Shown: positions 1-15,020 of the stretch, in pieces | How the letters are laid out: the number at the start of each line of letters is the position of its first letter | Numbering within the stretch: the first letter of the stretch is position 1 | NCBI RefSeq assembly: GCF_009389715.1 | Contig: NW_024067931.1 | Coordinates: 186,001 to 250,000, forward strand | Source of the DNA: Phoenix dactylifera | Lineage: Eukaryota > Streptophyta > Magnoliopsida > Arecales > Arecaceae | Direction of reading: 5' to 3' | DNA: 64,000 nt | Translations under genes and position numbers: made by a program | The notes under the pieces: generated by a model | Seen by the model: only the letters and a program-made list of their open reading frames with translations | Databases searched by the model: none | Told to the model about the DNA's origin: nothing

Positions 1-111
1 TCTCATTCTATAAACTTAAATTTTTAGGATAAGTGGTTATTTTAATATACTGTTGAGCAATATTGATTTTATTCTAGTTCTTAAAATATCCAACAACCAT
101 GGTGCCACAAT

Positions 112-128
112 GCGCATCTGGATGCGCA
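112..128 (+). pseudogene. tRNA-Gly remnant: acceptor-stem arms only
   Basis: The 17 bases GCGCATCTGGATGCGCA are the 5' acceptor arm joined directly to the 3' acceptor arm of the tRNA-Gly gene that is complete at 56277-56348 in the other duplication copy. The 55 missing bases lie between two GG dinucleotides, so a small microhomology-mediated deletion explains it. Flanking bases align on both sides. Confidence 0.85.
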
Positions 129-1976
129 TTGATTTTTATAATTTTTCATTTTTATTGTTTACTCTACAAATAACAATAGGCTTCAGCATGTCTTTTCTGT
201 TAGAATAGTCAGAGTTGTTAGTTTGAAAATATATGGATTAGGTATTATTTCAATATCTACGATGAAAAACAGTGTTCCTTAGTCTCACATTTAGGTTTTA
301 CTGCATATTGTAGTTAAATAAAGTTATTTATCAAATTCTTAGTTGACCCTTCACTTGAGAATTTAGTTATTCAACTTGTTTGCTTGAAAAATTATCAATT
401 TTAATATGCATGGATTACTTTTTTCTATTCCGAAAACAATGTGCAGCACATGATATAAATTATTAAACTCGAAGTAGAATTTAGAAGGAAAAGTAGTATT
501 TTTTCCACTGGGGTGACATAGGTGCGGCAAACTAGTTGATCTTTTTTTTTTTTGGCCAATTCCTCAATTGTGACGGATGGAACGTATTTGATGTTTACAA
601 AATTTCTGTCCATTTTCTTCCTTTTAAATTAGAAAGTGTTTGGTTAAAAGGTACCTTAGATCTGCTTGAGCAAAACTTCAGTACAATTTTGTTGCCATCC
701 CTTGACTTTGTTGTATCATAAATTGATTTGAGAGACAAGCTTTTTTTTGAGATATTAAAAGTCATAAATATGTTGGTTGGCAGGGGACTTAGGAAACCTT
801 ATTCTATGCGTTAGTTGTATATGAGTTGTATACATGAGCTGTACATAGCAACCCTCAACTATAAGAGGTGGGCTATGACACTGTTTGAAATATAGAATAA
901 AGATCTTATTCTTCTCCCTCTATGTCTCTCTCTCCTTTTCTTCTACATCTCTCTCTCCTCCCTTTCTACACTTAACACCATGCCATGGCATTCGGGCTAA
1001 ATATGCTTATTGTCGGAGGCTAATGCCTAGTATTTTGCTGCCCAAAAAACTGCTTGAAGGTCTGATAAATATAAAAAAAACATAAAGAGAATGTTCTCGC
1101 TTTTAGTTGTAGTTATGTTGTTTTTCATCCAAGTTTGTCTAAATCCCCCCCCCCCCCCCCTCTTTTTTTTTATGGTTGTTGCCGGGGAGGAAAGGGTGGA
1201 AAGAGTCCCCTAGACAATGGATACAAAACGGTGATCATCCTTCCTCAATAACCCTAAAAATTCCAACATCCGGTCCCGGAACATTTCATTCGCTCGATGG
1301 ATTCCGATTGGAATTTTTTCTTTTTCCTTTTTTTCTTTAGAGAGAGAGAGAGAGAGAGAGGAGAATTTAGATTGGATTTTAGTTTATAAGCCAGAACATT
1401 TTTTTATTGGAAAATGCCTATAATTTTCTTTTAAATTTTTGTGTTTTAGTCACAGTGAACCTGCTATAAAAAGTAAAAATCATTGGCTACTCATACATGT
1501 AAGACATACTTGGGGCAACGTATACTGAATCACACTCGAATAATAGTTTGGGTCAAATCACATCAAGCGTGCATGAAAATATAGCGTGATAGTGAACTTA
1601 AGCTTTTAGGAGATTTAGCAAAATATTGGCACCTTGTTTAGGCGATTTAGTACCCGAAATTGGGTTACATTGAAATCGGTCCTCAACTTGTGACCAAGAT
1701 CAACATTATATGTCAACTTGAGGATATCGAAAACTTTCACGTACTATTTTATTCTCCTAATAATGTGAATATTGACCTAATAATCAACAGCAATTTTGTC
1801 ATCGTCGTCGTCATTATCATTCCAATTATGATCATTGCTCAGGTCAGGATACAAATCTGGAACCCAAAACCACCACCAAAAAGAGGTGTGACCTGCTCAG
1901 TGAACAGATACATATCGTATTCAGTGAACGGCTGCTAAGAGGCATGGGCTAGGCTTTATCTAGCACAATTAGGATC
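129..1976. other. Non-coding duplicated flank
   Basis: AT-rich DNA downstream of the minus-strand CPR copy. I see no gene. It contains a poly-C run near 1147-1160 and a GA microsatellite near 1340-1361; both differ in length from the right copy. Short open frames here are not conserved between the two copies, which argues against coding function. Confidence 0.7.
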
Positions 1977-2325
1977 AGAGCTGATCACGGGCCTTCTGGC
2001 CCGCCCAGCCCGGCTCGAAATTTTTCGGGCTTGGGCATTAAAAAAAGGCCCATGGGTCGAGCCTGGGCAAGAAAAGCGGCCCGACCAAAAAAATCGGGTC
2101 GGGCCTGGTCGGGCCATTCTGCCCCATTTCCAAATTCCAAACAAAGAATACATCGGACCTGTCGCGTCGGGCCTATCGGGTCGGGCCTAGAACCATATTT
2201 ATAAAGTCGGGTTGGGCCTGGACAAAAATTTAAGCCCGATAGTCGGGCCAGGCCGGGCCGGGGTATAGCCATCGAGCCTAATTTCTGCTGTAGAAACCGG
2301 CCCGGCCTAGGTTTTGATCAGCTCT
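1977..2325. mobile_element. MITE with CGGGCC-rich interior (hAT- or Mutator-like)
   Basis: An insertion of about 350 bp present only in the left duplication copy. The ends are an 11-bp terminal inverted repeat, AGAGCTGATCA at 1977-1987 and TGATCAGCTCT at 2315-2325. The flanks 1967-1976 and 2326-2335 match at 9 of 10 bases (AATTAGGATC / AATCAGGATC) and look like the target duplication. The right copy near 58615-58630 shows the empty site. The interior is full of CGGGCC/GGCCCG words. An 8-10 bp duplication suits hAT or Mutator; I cannot decide between them. No transposase is encoded. Confidence 0.8.
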
Positions 2326-2335
2326 AATCAGGATC

Positions 2336-3190
2336 ATCCATCTTGGGTCAGCCTGAGCATATACTGATCTCTACTCAATCTGGTGATTTAAAATATCAAA
2401 TGCTAGAGCCGGATACTAAAAATCCAATTTGATTGGTAACTTCATTTGATACAAAACATTATATTAGTAAAGTACTTTTAATTAATAAAAAAGTATTGGA
2501 AGACTTAAAACAGATTTGCGCAAAAAAAATTTGAGGGATACTCAAGGATTGCTAATCCAACCTACGTGAAATATTAAGAGAATATAACGAGACTGGACTG
2601 CACCTCGTTGACATGACGACGAAGATTTTATGTGATAATAAGCACGATCTCAATCATTGTTCTAATTCAAAACATCACTTTTGTTTTTGTTTTTTTCCGA
2701 CCCACCAGCAGTAAACTGATTCAAAAATGTCGAAATATGTTGATCAAAATGTAACAAGAACACAGCCTATGCAGAACCAAGCTTGGTCACATTGTGATAA
2801 CAAGCACAATGCTCCACAGTGCATGAAACTTCAGAAAGAAGTGAGTGTCAGAGTTCAACATCGCCAACATCGCTTTATCTGGATGATCTCATCGTAAAAT
2901 TGATGGCATTATTCATAAATTGTTAAAGGCCGACACAGAAAGTTTTCCACATACCAACCTGATCACTCTTTCAACTACACAGAGTTACACTCTTTATTCC
3001 TTCTCCAACGAATACATAAAACACAGCAAAATCGTCGTCAGATGGTCAAAAGAATCAAGGAAAAAGATGACACGCACTTCCAGATGTGTGAAATTGGAAA
3101 CTCATTCTGAGTTTCAAATTCCTGTATTAGGCAACCGAGTGCTACAGCTTTAAGCAATCCACTGGAACCCTTTCTTTTTTCAGGGGAAGC
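2336..3190. other. Non-coding CPR downstream region
   Basis: DNA immediately 3' of the CPR stop codon on the minus strand, matching 58631-59472. It should include the 3' UTR and polyadenylation region. No other gene is supported; the open frames here are broken in the other copy. Confidence 0.65.
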
Positions 3191-6446
<3,256 letters not shown>

Positions 6447-6677
6447 CTGACATTTCACATATGATATATCCTCCAAGGTGAGCAACCACTTATGATAAAT
6501 TCTGAATACTGTAAATAGTTTCAGCAGCATTCAAATAAAGTATCGGTTCTGAAGCATTATATTGTAACACGAAGCTTTCAATTGATACAACTCAATATCG
6601 TCAAGTTAAAAGAATGAATATTTTACTTTGCAGAAACTCTGTCAGGAGAAATTCTGCTTTAAAAAACAATAAGATGA

Positions 6678-7100
6678 CACATTCAGCAAGGGCCTCTTGA
6701 ATGTGTCGCATGTTCACACGAAGGATCAACTTGCTGACTTATTGACTAAGCCTCTCTTGCATCAACAGTTTTAGCAATTGAGGAATAAGATTGGCATTGC
6801 TGATGGATCGCCTATCTTGTGGGGGGCGTAATAAGGATATAGCTCATGACAATGACAATCATGTATATTAATAAATGAGATTTACCAAATCAACTTAATA
6901 AAGATATAGCTCATGACAACTATAATCATGCACCTCAATAAATGGGATTCATCAAATCAGCTTGTTGTTGTATTTGTCTATGTGTTTACTATTGTACAGT
7001 GCAGTTAGCTTGATCTTAGGACGTGATTGTAACTATACCCATGTGTATATTCCTATGTGAGTAACAGTAATATAAGTTTACAATCTTCTTTATTTTTTGC
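6678..7100 (+). mobile_element. Ty1-copia 3' end (RNase H tail, PPT, LTR fragment)
   Basis: Plus-strand frame from 6678 reads the usual end of copia pol, with KDQLADLLTKPL and KIGIADGSPIL, carrying one in-frame TAG after HQQF. It is followed by a purine tract (TTGTGGGGGGCG near 6815-6828) and AT-rich LTR-like DNA beginning TAATAAGGATATAG. The LTR end (CTTCTTTATTTTTTGCA near 7084-7100) runs into the tandem array. No gag, integrase or 5' LTR is present, so this is a 5'-truncated remnant. It abuts the broken CPR duplication directly. Confidence 0.8.
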
Positions 7101-8600
7101 ACGAGGAAGGAATCAGATTGCTTCAAAATCTGTGCAAATGTGCAAATGGATGGATGAAAGAGTTTGGAGTCTTTGGAGATCTTTGCAAAGCGCGATCTAT
7201 CGGTCCACATCATAAAAAAAGATCAGTCATTCTTTCGTACGGAAGATACCATCCGAATCCAATATGTTCACAATCTTCTTTATCTTTTGCACGAAGAAGA
7301 AATCAGATCGTTTCAAAAACTGCGCAATTGTGCAAATGGATGGATGAAAGATTTGGAGTCTTTGGAGATCTTTGCAGAGCACAATCTATTAGTCCACATC
7401 ATAAAAAAAGATCAGTCATTCTTTCATACGGAACATACAATCTGAATCCAATATGTTCACAATCTTCTTTATCTTTTGCACGAGGAAGAAATTAGATGGC
7501 TTCAAAAATTGTGCAAATGGATGGATGAAAGATTTTGGAGTCTTTAGAGATCTTTACAAAGCGCGATCTATCGGTCCACATCATAAAAAAAGATCAGACA
7601 TTCTTTCGTACGGAACATACAATCCGAATCCAATATGTTCGAAATCTTCTTTATCTTTTGCACGAGGAAGAAATTAGATCGCTTCAAAATCTGTGCAAAT
7701 GTGCAAATGGATGATGAAAGAGTTTGGAGTCTTTGGAGATCTTTGCAGAGCACGATCTATCAGTCCACATCATAAAAAAAGATCAGTCATTCTTTCATAC
7801 GGAAGATACAATCTGAATCCAATATGTTCACAATCTTCTTTATCCTTTGCATGAGGAAGTAATCAGATCACTTCAGAAAGTGTGCAAATGTGCAAATGGA
7901 TGGATGAAAGAGTTTGGAGTCTTTGGAGATCTTTGCAGAGCACGATCTATCGGTCCATATCATAAAAAATGATCAGTCATTCTTTCGTACGGAACATATA
8001 ATCCAAATCCAATATGTTCACAATCTTCTTTATCTTTTGCACGAGGAAGGAATTAGATCGCTTCAAAATATGTGCAAATGTGCAAATGGATGGATGAAAG
8101 AGTTTGGAGTCTTTGGAGATCTTTGCAGAGCACGATCTATCGGTCCATATCATAAAAAAGATCAGTCATTCTTTTGTATGGAACATACCATCCGAATCCA
8201 ATATATTCACAATCTTCTTTATCTTTTGCACGAGGAAGGAATTAGATCGCTTCAAAATCCATGCAAATATGCAAATGGATGGATGAAAGAGTTTGGAGTC
8301 TTTGGAGATCTTTGCAGAGCGCGATCTATTGGTCCACATCATAAAAAAGATCAGTCATTCTTTCATACGGAACATACAATCCGAATTCAATATGTTCACA
8401 ATCTTCTTTATCTTTTGCACGAGGAAGGAATCAGATCGCTTCAAAATCTGTGCAAATGTGCAAATGGATGGATGAAAGAGTTTGGAGTCTTTGGAGACCT
8501 TTGCAGAGTGCGATCTATCGGTCCACATCATAAAAAGAGACCAGTTATTCTTTCATACAGAACATACAATCCGAATCCAAAAAAAGATATCCTTCCATAG
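7076..8600. repeat. Tandem array, about 8 copies of a ~189-bp unit
   Basis: The phrase GAGTTTGGAGTCTTTGGAGA recurs at about 7160, 7350, 7532, 7720, 7910, 8100, 8290 and 8478, giving a 180-190 bp period with copies that look highly alike. Each unit begins with the same bases that end the adjoining copia LTR (ACAATCTTCTTTAT then TTTGCACGAGGAAG), so the array appears seeded from the LTR end. Because the unit is close to a multiple of three, a plus-strand frame stays open over three units (7914-8600, 228 codons). I consider this frame incidental; no protein family is recognised. Confidence 0.92.
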
Positions 8601-8877
8601 GTGACTAAGTTCCATGGTGCTTATCCAAAGGCATTCGAGATATTATAACTGTGCATCATATGGCCATACATGCCACCAATCAGAATCACTCATTTCTGTA
8701 GATCTTATTCATCAGACGTTTATCTCGGTATATTGCTATAGAAACAAGAGGCTACGATTGGCGGCGTGCACGATCACATGGTACATGCCGTGTATGATGT
8801 AATTTTTCAAGGCAATCAACATGAACATGGAAAGGCAAGCAATAGGAACATGCCGTGTCAACATTTTCTGATAGGTG
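8601..8877. other. Unassigned spacer
   Basis: About 280 bases between the tandem array and the next LTR. I see no gene. The last bases, AGGTG at 8873-8877, are the left target-site duplication of the element that follows. Confidence 0.6.
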
Positions 8878-9345
8878 TGTTAATCATAAATTATAATATG
8901 CTAAGATTTAAAATCACAACAACATAGTATTGAAGTTTGAGAGATATACCTACGGAAGACATATTGAATATTTTTTCAATCACCTGAAATAATAGTGGCT
9001 GAATCTTTCCTTCCTTTCTCTTCATAAAAGATAGCCATCAATGGGGCAAGCTATCAACCATATGAAGAGGAGAGGGGGACCTAACCTTTATATAGGAAAC
9101 ATAAAGGAGCCTTCCCATTAAAGGCTCCAAAATCCTAATTGGGTCTTCTGGACTACATACCAAAATTACTACAACAAATAGGACTCAATCCTATACATCC
9201 AAGGTACACCAAAGCCCATAAAACAAAATGATCATACATCATATTGGGCTTAACCATAATACCATTTTGAGCCATACGTCTAACCCGTTTTATAAAACAA
9301 AAATACGCAATTAGTGTAAGCCCATATTTTGAAATTATTCTAACA
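8878..9345 (-). repeat. 3' LTR of the degenerate copia element
   Basis: 468 bp, matching 14247-14645 plus the tail after the CACTA insertion at 19810-19882. Plus-strand ends are TGTTAATCATAAAT and ATTATTCTAACA. Next to it at 9346-9360 is the polypurine tract, read on the minus strand as CTCAAGTAGGAGAA. A TATATA-type motif near 9098-9103 (CTTTATATAGG) is a candidate promoter element shared by both LTRs. Confidence 0.88.
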
Positions 9346-9360
9346 TTCTCCTACTTGAGC

Positions 9361-9944
9361 GAACACGGATCGTCATATTAATTTAAAACTTTGTTTTGAA
9401 AACGACTCTTGAGTTAGACTACAAAAGTGGCCACACATATAGCTCAAATGATAATCACCTTTGATACATGATCCGGTCTAACAAGAACATCAATATTGAA
9501 CATAGAAGTCGTTACACCATTTAATCGATGTAAGACCACTCTACAGCTACAAATGCTAACATCCTTATCGACATGGATCCCCATCCTCCAACCAATGTGG
9601 TAGTATATAGTATGAACTTAGCACCAAAATGTGATCAAATGTGTGCTAATTCATATCGGTTCTCATAAATGCTTCAAAAGAAGCAACATGTCTCAAAAGA
9701 GACTCACATCATGGCTTTATGCATTATATCTTGAGATAAAAATGATATCATAATAAATTAAAGACATATGTGAAATGCATGCTCAAATATAATTATAATT
9801 TCTGTGCACAAAATACAAAATTATAAATGGGGAGATAAATGTTATTATTATTGGAAGAGGCTGTACCCGAAGCATATGGGTTGCCTACGTACCTTGTAAA
9901 AAGGATCAAGCCAAAACGTAATTCTTTTACATAAATAACTCCCA
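9361..9944. other. Copia 3' untranslated region
   Basis: Non-coding DNA between the pol stop and the polypurine tract of the minus-strand copia element. No other feature is seen. Confidence 0.5.
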
Positions 9945-11040
9945 CTAACCAAAAATATCAAATGTTTCCACAATGCCCATATTGGCAATATGTGTCTTAA
10001 AGACTTTTGGTGCGAGTCTTTTAGTCAATGGGTCCGCAATCATTGCCTCTGTATTTATATGCTCTATTTTTGTCAGCCCTTCTTTAACTTTATCTCTGAC
10101 CACCAAGTACTTGATGTCTATATGCTTAGAGCCACCAGAACTCTTGTTATTTTTTGAGAAGAACACCACTGCACTATTATCACAGTAGATGGTAATTGGT
10201 CTCGAAATGGAATCAATAACTTTCAGTCCAGAAATAAAAATTTCTCAACCAAATGGCTTGGACTGTAGCTCCATAACATGCCACAAATTCAGCATGCATA
10301 GTAGAAGAAGCTACTAGAGTTTGCTTAACGCTTATTCAAAAAATAGCACCACCAGCCATCATAAAAATATAACCTGAAGTTGACTTCAGATCATCTTGAC
10401 ATTCTGCAAAGTCAGAATCTGAATAGCCTACCACCTCAAGATGATATGTATGCTAAAAGGTAAGCATATAATACTCAGTCTTTTTCAAATATCTCATAAC
10501 TTTCTTAGCTGCTTTCCAATGCTCTTGTCCTGGATTCGATTGAAATCTACTAAGGACGCTCACTGCATAGGCTATGTCAGGTCTAGTGCAAACTTGAGCA
10601 TACATCAGGCTCCCTACAACACTTGCATAGGGTATGTTCTTCAAAGATTCTCTTTCAAGTTCATTTCTTGGACACTAGGCTTTGCTAAACTTATCCCCTT
10701 TTACTATAGGTACATCACCGGATGCACAGTTTTGCATATTAAATCTCTCTAGGATGTATTGTATGTATGTCTTCTGTGAAAATTCCAACAAGCCACGGTC
10801 TATATCACGCTGTATCTTAATTCTAAGTACAAAAGAAGCTTCCCCAAGATCTTTCATTTCAAAATTAACAAATAATATTTTAATTGTCTAATAAAGTAAC
10901 CCTAAGTCACTATTGGCAAGTAAAATATCATCCACATACAAAATAAGAAAAATAAATTTTCTCCCACTGATCTTGAGATAAATGCATTGGTCCATTGTAT
11001 TTTCAACAAAACCAAGAGAAGTCACAACTTCATCAAATTT
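9945..11040 (-). pseudogene. Copia reverse transcriptase and RNase H fragment
   Basis: Minus-strand pieces in order: the reverse transcriptase active-site block LYVDDILLA (the YVDD codons at 10927-10938), then MKDLGEASFVL and FSQKTYIQYILERF (10675-10857), then the typical [19 protein letters not shown] (10453-10644), and last the RNase H tail IKYLVVRDKVKEG...IADPLTKRLAPKVF ending at stop 9945. The pieces lie in different frames, so frameshifts and stops separate them. The N-terminal part of reverse transcriptase is missing. Confidence 0.88.
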
Positions 11041-11626
11041 AAAATACCATTGTCGCGATTCTCACAACTTTAATACTTTTCCCACATTGTTTTTCTACTT
11101 CCATTTTAAATATCTCGAATTTTTCAAGAGCGAGGGATTTATCATTAATCAAGTAAATATAACCATAATGTGAGAAATCATCAATAAAGGTTATAAAATA
11201 TTTGTTCCCATATATAGTAGAACGTAACGGTCCCCTAATATCGGTGTGAATTAGATCCAAAAGACCATCGCTTCTAGTGGATCCCTTCTTTGTAGTTTTA
11301 GTCAGCTTTCTCCTTATGCAATCTATGTAAGTGTTAAAGTTCGAAAAATTTAGAGAGGGTAGAATCTCAACTTTCATCAATCTCTCCATTCGCTCTCTTA
11401 AAATGTGCCCTAAACGCTTATGCCATAATATAGAGGATGATTCACGAATTAAAACCCTTTTCTTTCCAACTTTAGTAACACAAGAGACTTTATCAACGGG
11501 AGCCAAATTCAATTTGTACAAACCATCACACAAAATACCATGTCCAACCATACGAGAGTCATAAAATAATTCAATCATTCCATTACTAAATTTAAAAGAA
11601 AATCTTGATTGATCAAGTTTTGACAC
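11041..11626 (-). pseudogene. Copia GAG-pre-integrase and integrase, 3'-truncated
   Basis: A minus-strand frame carries the zinc-binding region motif ILWHKRLGHILRERM, then the start of the integrase core (DLIHTDIRGPL, FITFIDDFSHYGYIY), which contains the first catalytic aspartate. After GKSIKVVRI the sequence jumps to reverse transcriptase near 11040. The second Asp and the Glu of the DDE triad and the start of reverse transcriptase are deleted. One cysteine of the HHCC region is seen in IDCIRR. Confidence 0.85.
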
Positions 11627-11772
11627 AGAAATTAATTCCGTCTCATTGTCGGTACAAAAAATATATTTTTCAAAATAAGAGAAAAACTAGACTCCAAGGA
11701 TAACTTCACTACTCAAATAAACTCAACTTTAACTTGAACTCCATTTCCAACGCACAGGTTCTCTCTTCATTC

Positions 11773-12585
11773 TCACTTGGCCTTCATCTCCTTATTAATC
11801 CCTGTCGAAGTCTTCTTTTTCTCCAACCAAGCCTTAAACTTAAAGCAATCCTTTTGCCAATGACCTTTCTTTTTGCAGAATTTATATTTGTCATTCTTCT
11901 TCATAATTCCTTTAGGACCACCAGAAGTCTGCCCACCAGACCTTTTGTTCTGTTGATTGTAGTGAGGTTTGTTGCCCTTATGCAACTTAGCCTTATGATT
12001 ATGAGAAGGCCTCTTATTCTGAGAAGGCTGATGGGTCAGTTGCATAGTTTCAACAGTCTCACGACGTATTCTATACACCTCTTGGGCACACACAGCAATC
12101 AAATCATTCCAATTTTATTTGTCACGCTGGGCATTATAAGCAACCTTAAGCTGATTAAACTGACTAGGAAGGCTATTAAGAATATGATAGACAAGAAAAG
12201 GCTCTGCAATGGAAACTTTAAGGGCTTCCAATTTAGAACTTATGTGCAACATTTTCATGATGTACTCCCTAACTTCACAAACACCATCATATTTCATATT
12301 CATAAATTTATCCATTAAGTCCCCAGTCTCAGCCTTATCAGACTCAACAAATCGCTGTCTTATAGCATCCAAATTTTTTTTAGCATTGTCGTGGTCCGGT
12401 ATAGCACCCATACTGGAATCAGATATGGAACGCTTGATAATCTTCAAACATAGCCTGTTAGCTCTTTTCCCTTTGACATACTCAGCCTTGTATTCGATAG
12501 TGCTCTTATCTGTTGGTTTTGAAGGCTTCTCCTCCAAAACAAAATCTAAACTCAAGAGACCTAGTGCTTTTTTTTTCGTTTTCAT
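11773..12585 (-). pseudogene. Copia gag
   Basis: Minus-strand gag with the capsid-type block VREYIMKMLHISSKLEALKV and LVYHILNSLPSQFNQLKVAY (12115-12585), followed after an in-frame stop (QRDK-stop-NW, near 12112) by a basic region and a zinc knuckle (11773-12102). The knuckle reads YKFCKKKGHWQKDC: the first cysteine of CX2CX4HX4C is tyrosine, so one metal ligand is missing. The nonsense codon and the lost ligand mark it as non-functional. Confidence 0.85.
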
Positions 12586-14231
12586 CTCACATAATTATTT
12601 TCAGTCAAGATTTTAACAACAGACAATTGGCTTGAAAGGGAAGAGGCATTCAAAACTGTGGAAACAACATATTTTATTTAATATCATCCAAATGTGATGC
12701 ATGCAATCAATGGATGATAACATATCCATCTAATCAACTTGGGCTATTAATTAGATAGTCCGTAATCAACTTGAAAAACATATAAGTCTAATTACGGTAA
12801 GAGCTTCGGTGCATCATTGTAGAGTCGCTTTTGGGCTAACAATACAACACACTATAAAGTACTTTTAAGACATATCATGAAGCCAATTAACAAAATCACA
12901 TAAACTTTCGAAACACCATCACCTTTGGGCAGAAGAATGATTCTAGGCTAATGCAATCCCATTAATCACTTCATATCATTTTTCCAAATCATCATGCACA
13001 ATAACACCTTCGGGCAAGTTATTGCATTTAATGATCTGGCAGAATGCAATGCTACCTTTTTTTATGAGAAAATCAAATAAATATCAGTGAGTGTGCCACT
13101 TTGGTGGCTACCACCCACTTCAATTTTAGAATATTCTCTTAATGGAAAAATAAGGATAGTCTTTATGCCCAACAAATTTCAATCACAAGAATAATGGTTC
13201 ATGTGACAAAAACATAACCATCAAATATACTACAAATATAATCAAAAACATATGTGAGTGATCAAACAAATATGTTAATTACAAAAAGTATATATGGTAG
13301 TAAGAAATGTCCAAAATTTAACAATTTATTAATTTGACACCTTAATAATTAATATGCATGAGGGCCTTGATTCAGATTATTCAATATTTAAATAAAAATT
13401 AAATGGGTTACTAACTCTTAGCCCCAAGTCCAAAACCCATTATGGTCCATTAGGATGCAATGCAAGTAAAATAAATATGGGCTGACTAAATAAAAAGGCC
13501 CAAGTTGCAATTATGGACATATTCAGATTGGGCTTAGTAGGCCAAAAAAAAATCCTAAATTATTCCTCCCTATTTTCCTTCTTCTTCCCAGCGCCACCAC
13601 TATTCCTTTTTTTTTTTTTTTTGGGTAGCAGCCCATGGCTGCTACCCATTGCTGCCCTATGGTGGCATCCCATGGCTGCCACCCATGCTGGCCACTGCGA
13701 GTGGCCAACGAGGCTCCCCGGGCCGTCGCGTTGCCATGAGACACGCGGCCGGCTGTGGGGTGGCCGAGAGATGGCCCCATGGTCGAGCCTGGCGGTGTCT
13801 CGAGCGACATCCACGATCTGGGGCCGACCGTGGGGTGGTTCAGGATGCGCCCGCTGCTTCCCAGCCGCGGGACCATGCTGTCCGCCTCTTGGGGAGGCCT
13901 GACGCGAGTCCAGGAAGGCCTTGCCTCCCCTTCCTCTTTTTTTTGTTTCATCATCCTCCATGTTTAGATCTATAAGGGGATTTGAAATGGGAAGATGGAA
14001 GAAGATGAAGTCTGCAGGAGAAGGAAACAGGGAGATTTTTTTTAATCCAAAAATAATATACAATCATGTTACTGGCAAATCTGAATTAAAATCAAATCAG
14101 ATATTTGATTATCAATGAAAAATCTATGCATGCAGATTTATGCAGAAGATCCATTCACCAATGCATAAAATTAATCCGTAAGTCCAGATGAAATCATAAT
14201 TGTGTATGAAGAATTGTAATCTTAGTATGGA
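12586..14231 (-). other. Copia 5' leader with a GC-rich insert
   Basis: About 1.6 kb between PBS and gag. It is AT-rich except for 13590-13960, which is strongly GC-rich and contains repeated GCCCATGGCTGC-like words and purine-rich lysine/glycine-coding runs. A minus-strand frame of 167 codons (13560-14063) spans that part. I recognise no protein family; it may be a captured host fragment or only compositional. Confidence 0.55.
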
Positions 14232-14244
14232 GGCTCTGATACCA
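14232..14244 (-). promoter_or_regulatory. Primer binding site for initiator tRNA-Met
   Basis: The plus strand reads GGCTCTGATACCA, the complement of TGGTATCAGAGCC, the standard copia PBS for initiator tRNA-Met. It lies two bases inside the LTR start at 14247. This sets the element on the minus strand with its 5' LTR at the right. Confidence 0.93.
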
Positions 14245-14669
14245 ATTGTTAATTATAAATTATAACATGCTAAGATTTAGAATCACAACAGCATAGTATT
14301 GAAGTTTGAGAGATATACCTGCGGAAGACATATTGAATATTTTCTTCAATCACTTGAAATAATAGCGGCTGAATCTTCCCTTCCTTGCTCCTCACAAAAG
14401 ATAGCCGTCAATGGGGCAAGCTATCAACCATATGGAGAGGAGAGGGGGACCTAGCCTTTATATAGGAAACATAAAGGAGCCTTCCCATTAAAGGCTCCAA
14501 AACCCTAATTGGGTCTCGTGGCCTACATACCAAAATTACCACAATAAATAGGACTCAATCCTATACATTCAAGGTGCACCAAAGCTCATAAAACAAAATG
14601 ATCACACATCATATTGGGCTTAACCATAATACCATTCTGAGCTATCACTACAGGAAAACAAACCTATCC

Positions 14670-15020
14670 CGACGCTTTTTTGGACCTTTGGCGACGCTAA
14701 TAAAAGTCGGCTAAAGTACAACCGATGTAAAGCCAAGCGTCGCCAAAGCGTCGGCGATACCAGAGTGGCAAAAGTTTTTGCCGACGCAGGACAAAAGCAT
14801 CGGCAAAAACCGGGATTTGCCGACGCTTGCATAGCGTCGGCGATAACCCGACGGATAATTTCCTCACGGTTTTTCTCCTGGTTTTCCCGATGCTTTTTAG
14901 CGTCGGCCATTCCCGACACTTTAAAGCGTCGGCAAAAGTGGATCTGCCGACGCTAATGTAAGCGTTTGAAGCGTTGGAATAAGCGTGCCGATGCCGTGCC
15001 ACGACGTGTTTTACCAACAC
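14670..15020. repeat. CACTA left subterminal repeat zone
   Basis: Repeated 8-11 bp words built on CCGACGCT / GCGTCGGC occur about every 20-40 bases in both orientations, for example at 14671, 14716, 14821 and 14835. They resemble the transposase-binding repeats of En/Spm elements. Confidence 0.85.

Noticed and set aside
7914..8600. 228-codon plus-strand ORF across the tandem array
   Set aside because: Openness follows from unit length near a multiple of three and high unit identity. Other units break the frame and no family matches.
7076..8600. CRISPR-like direct repeats
   Set aside because: Units are long, contiguous and without spacers; this is a plant nuclear tandem repeat.
13513..13975. 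Overlapping ORFs on both strands in the GC-rich block
   Set aside because: Open frames on both strands of GC-rich, stop-poor DNA are expected by chance. Only the compositional change is reported.
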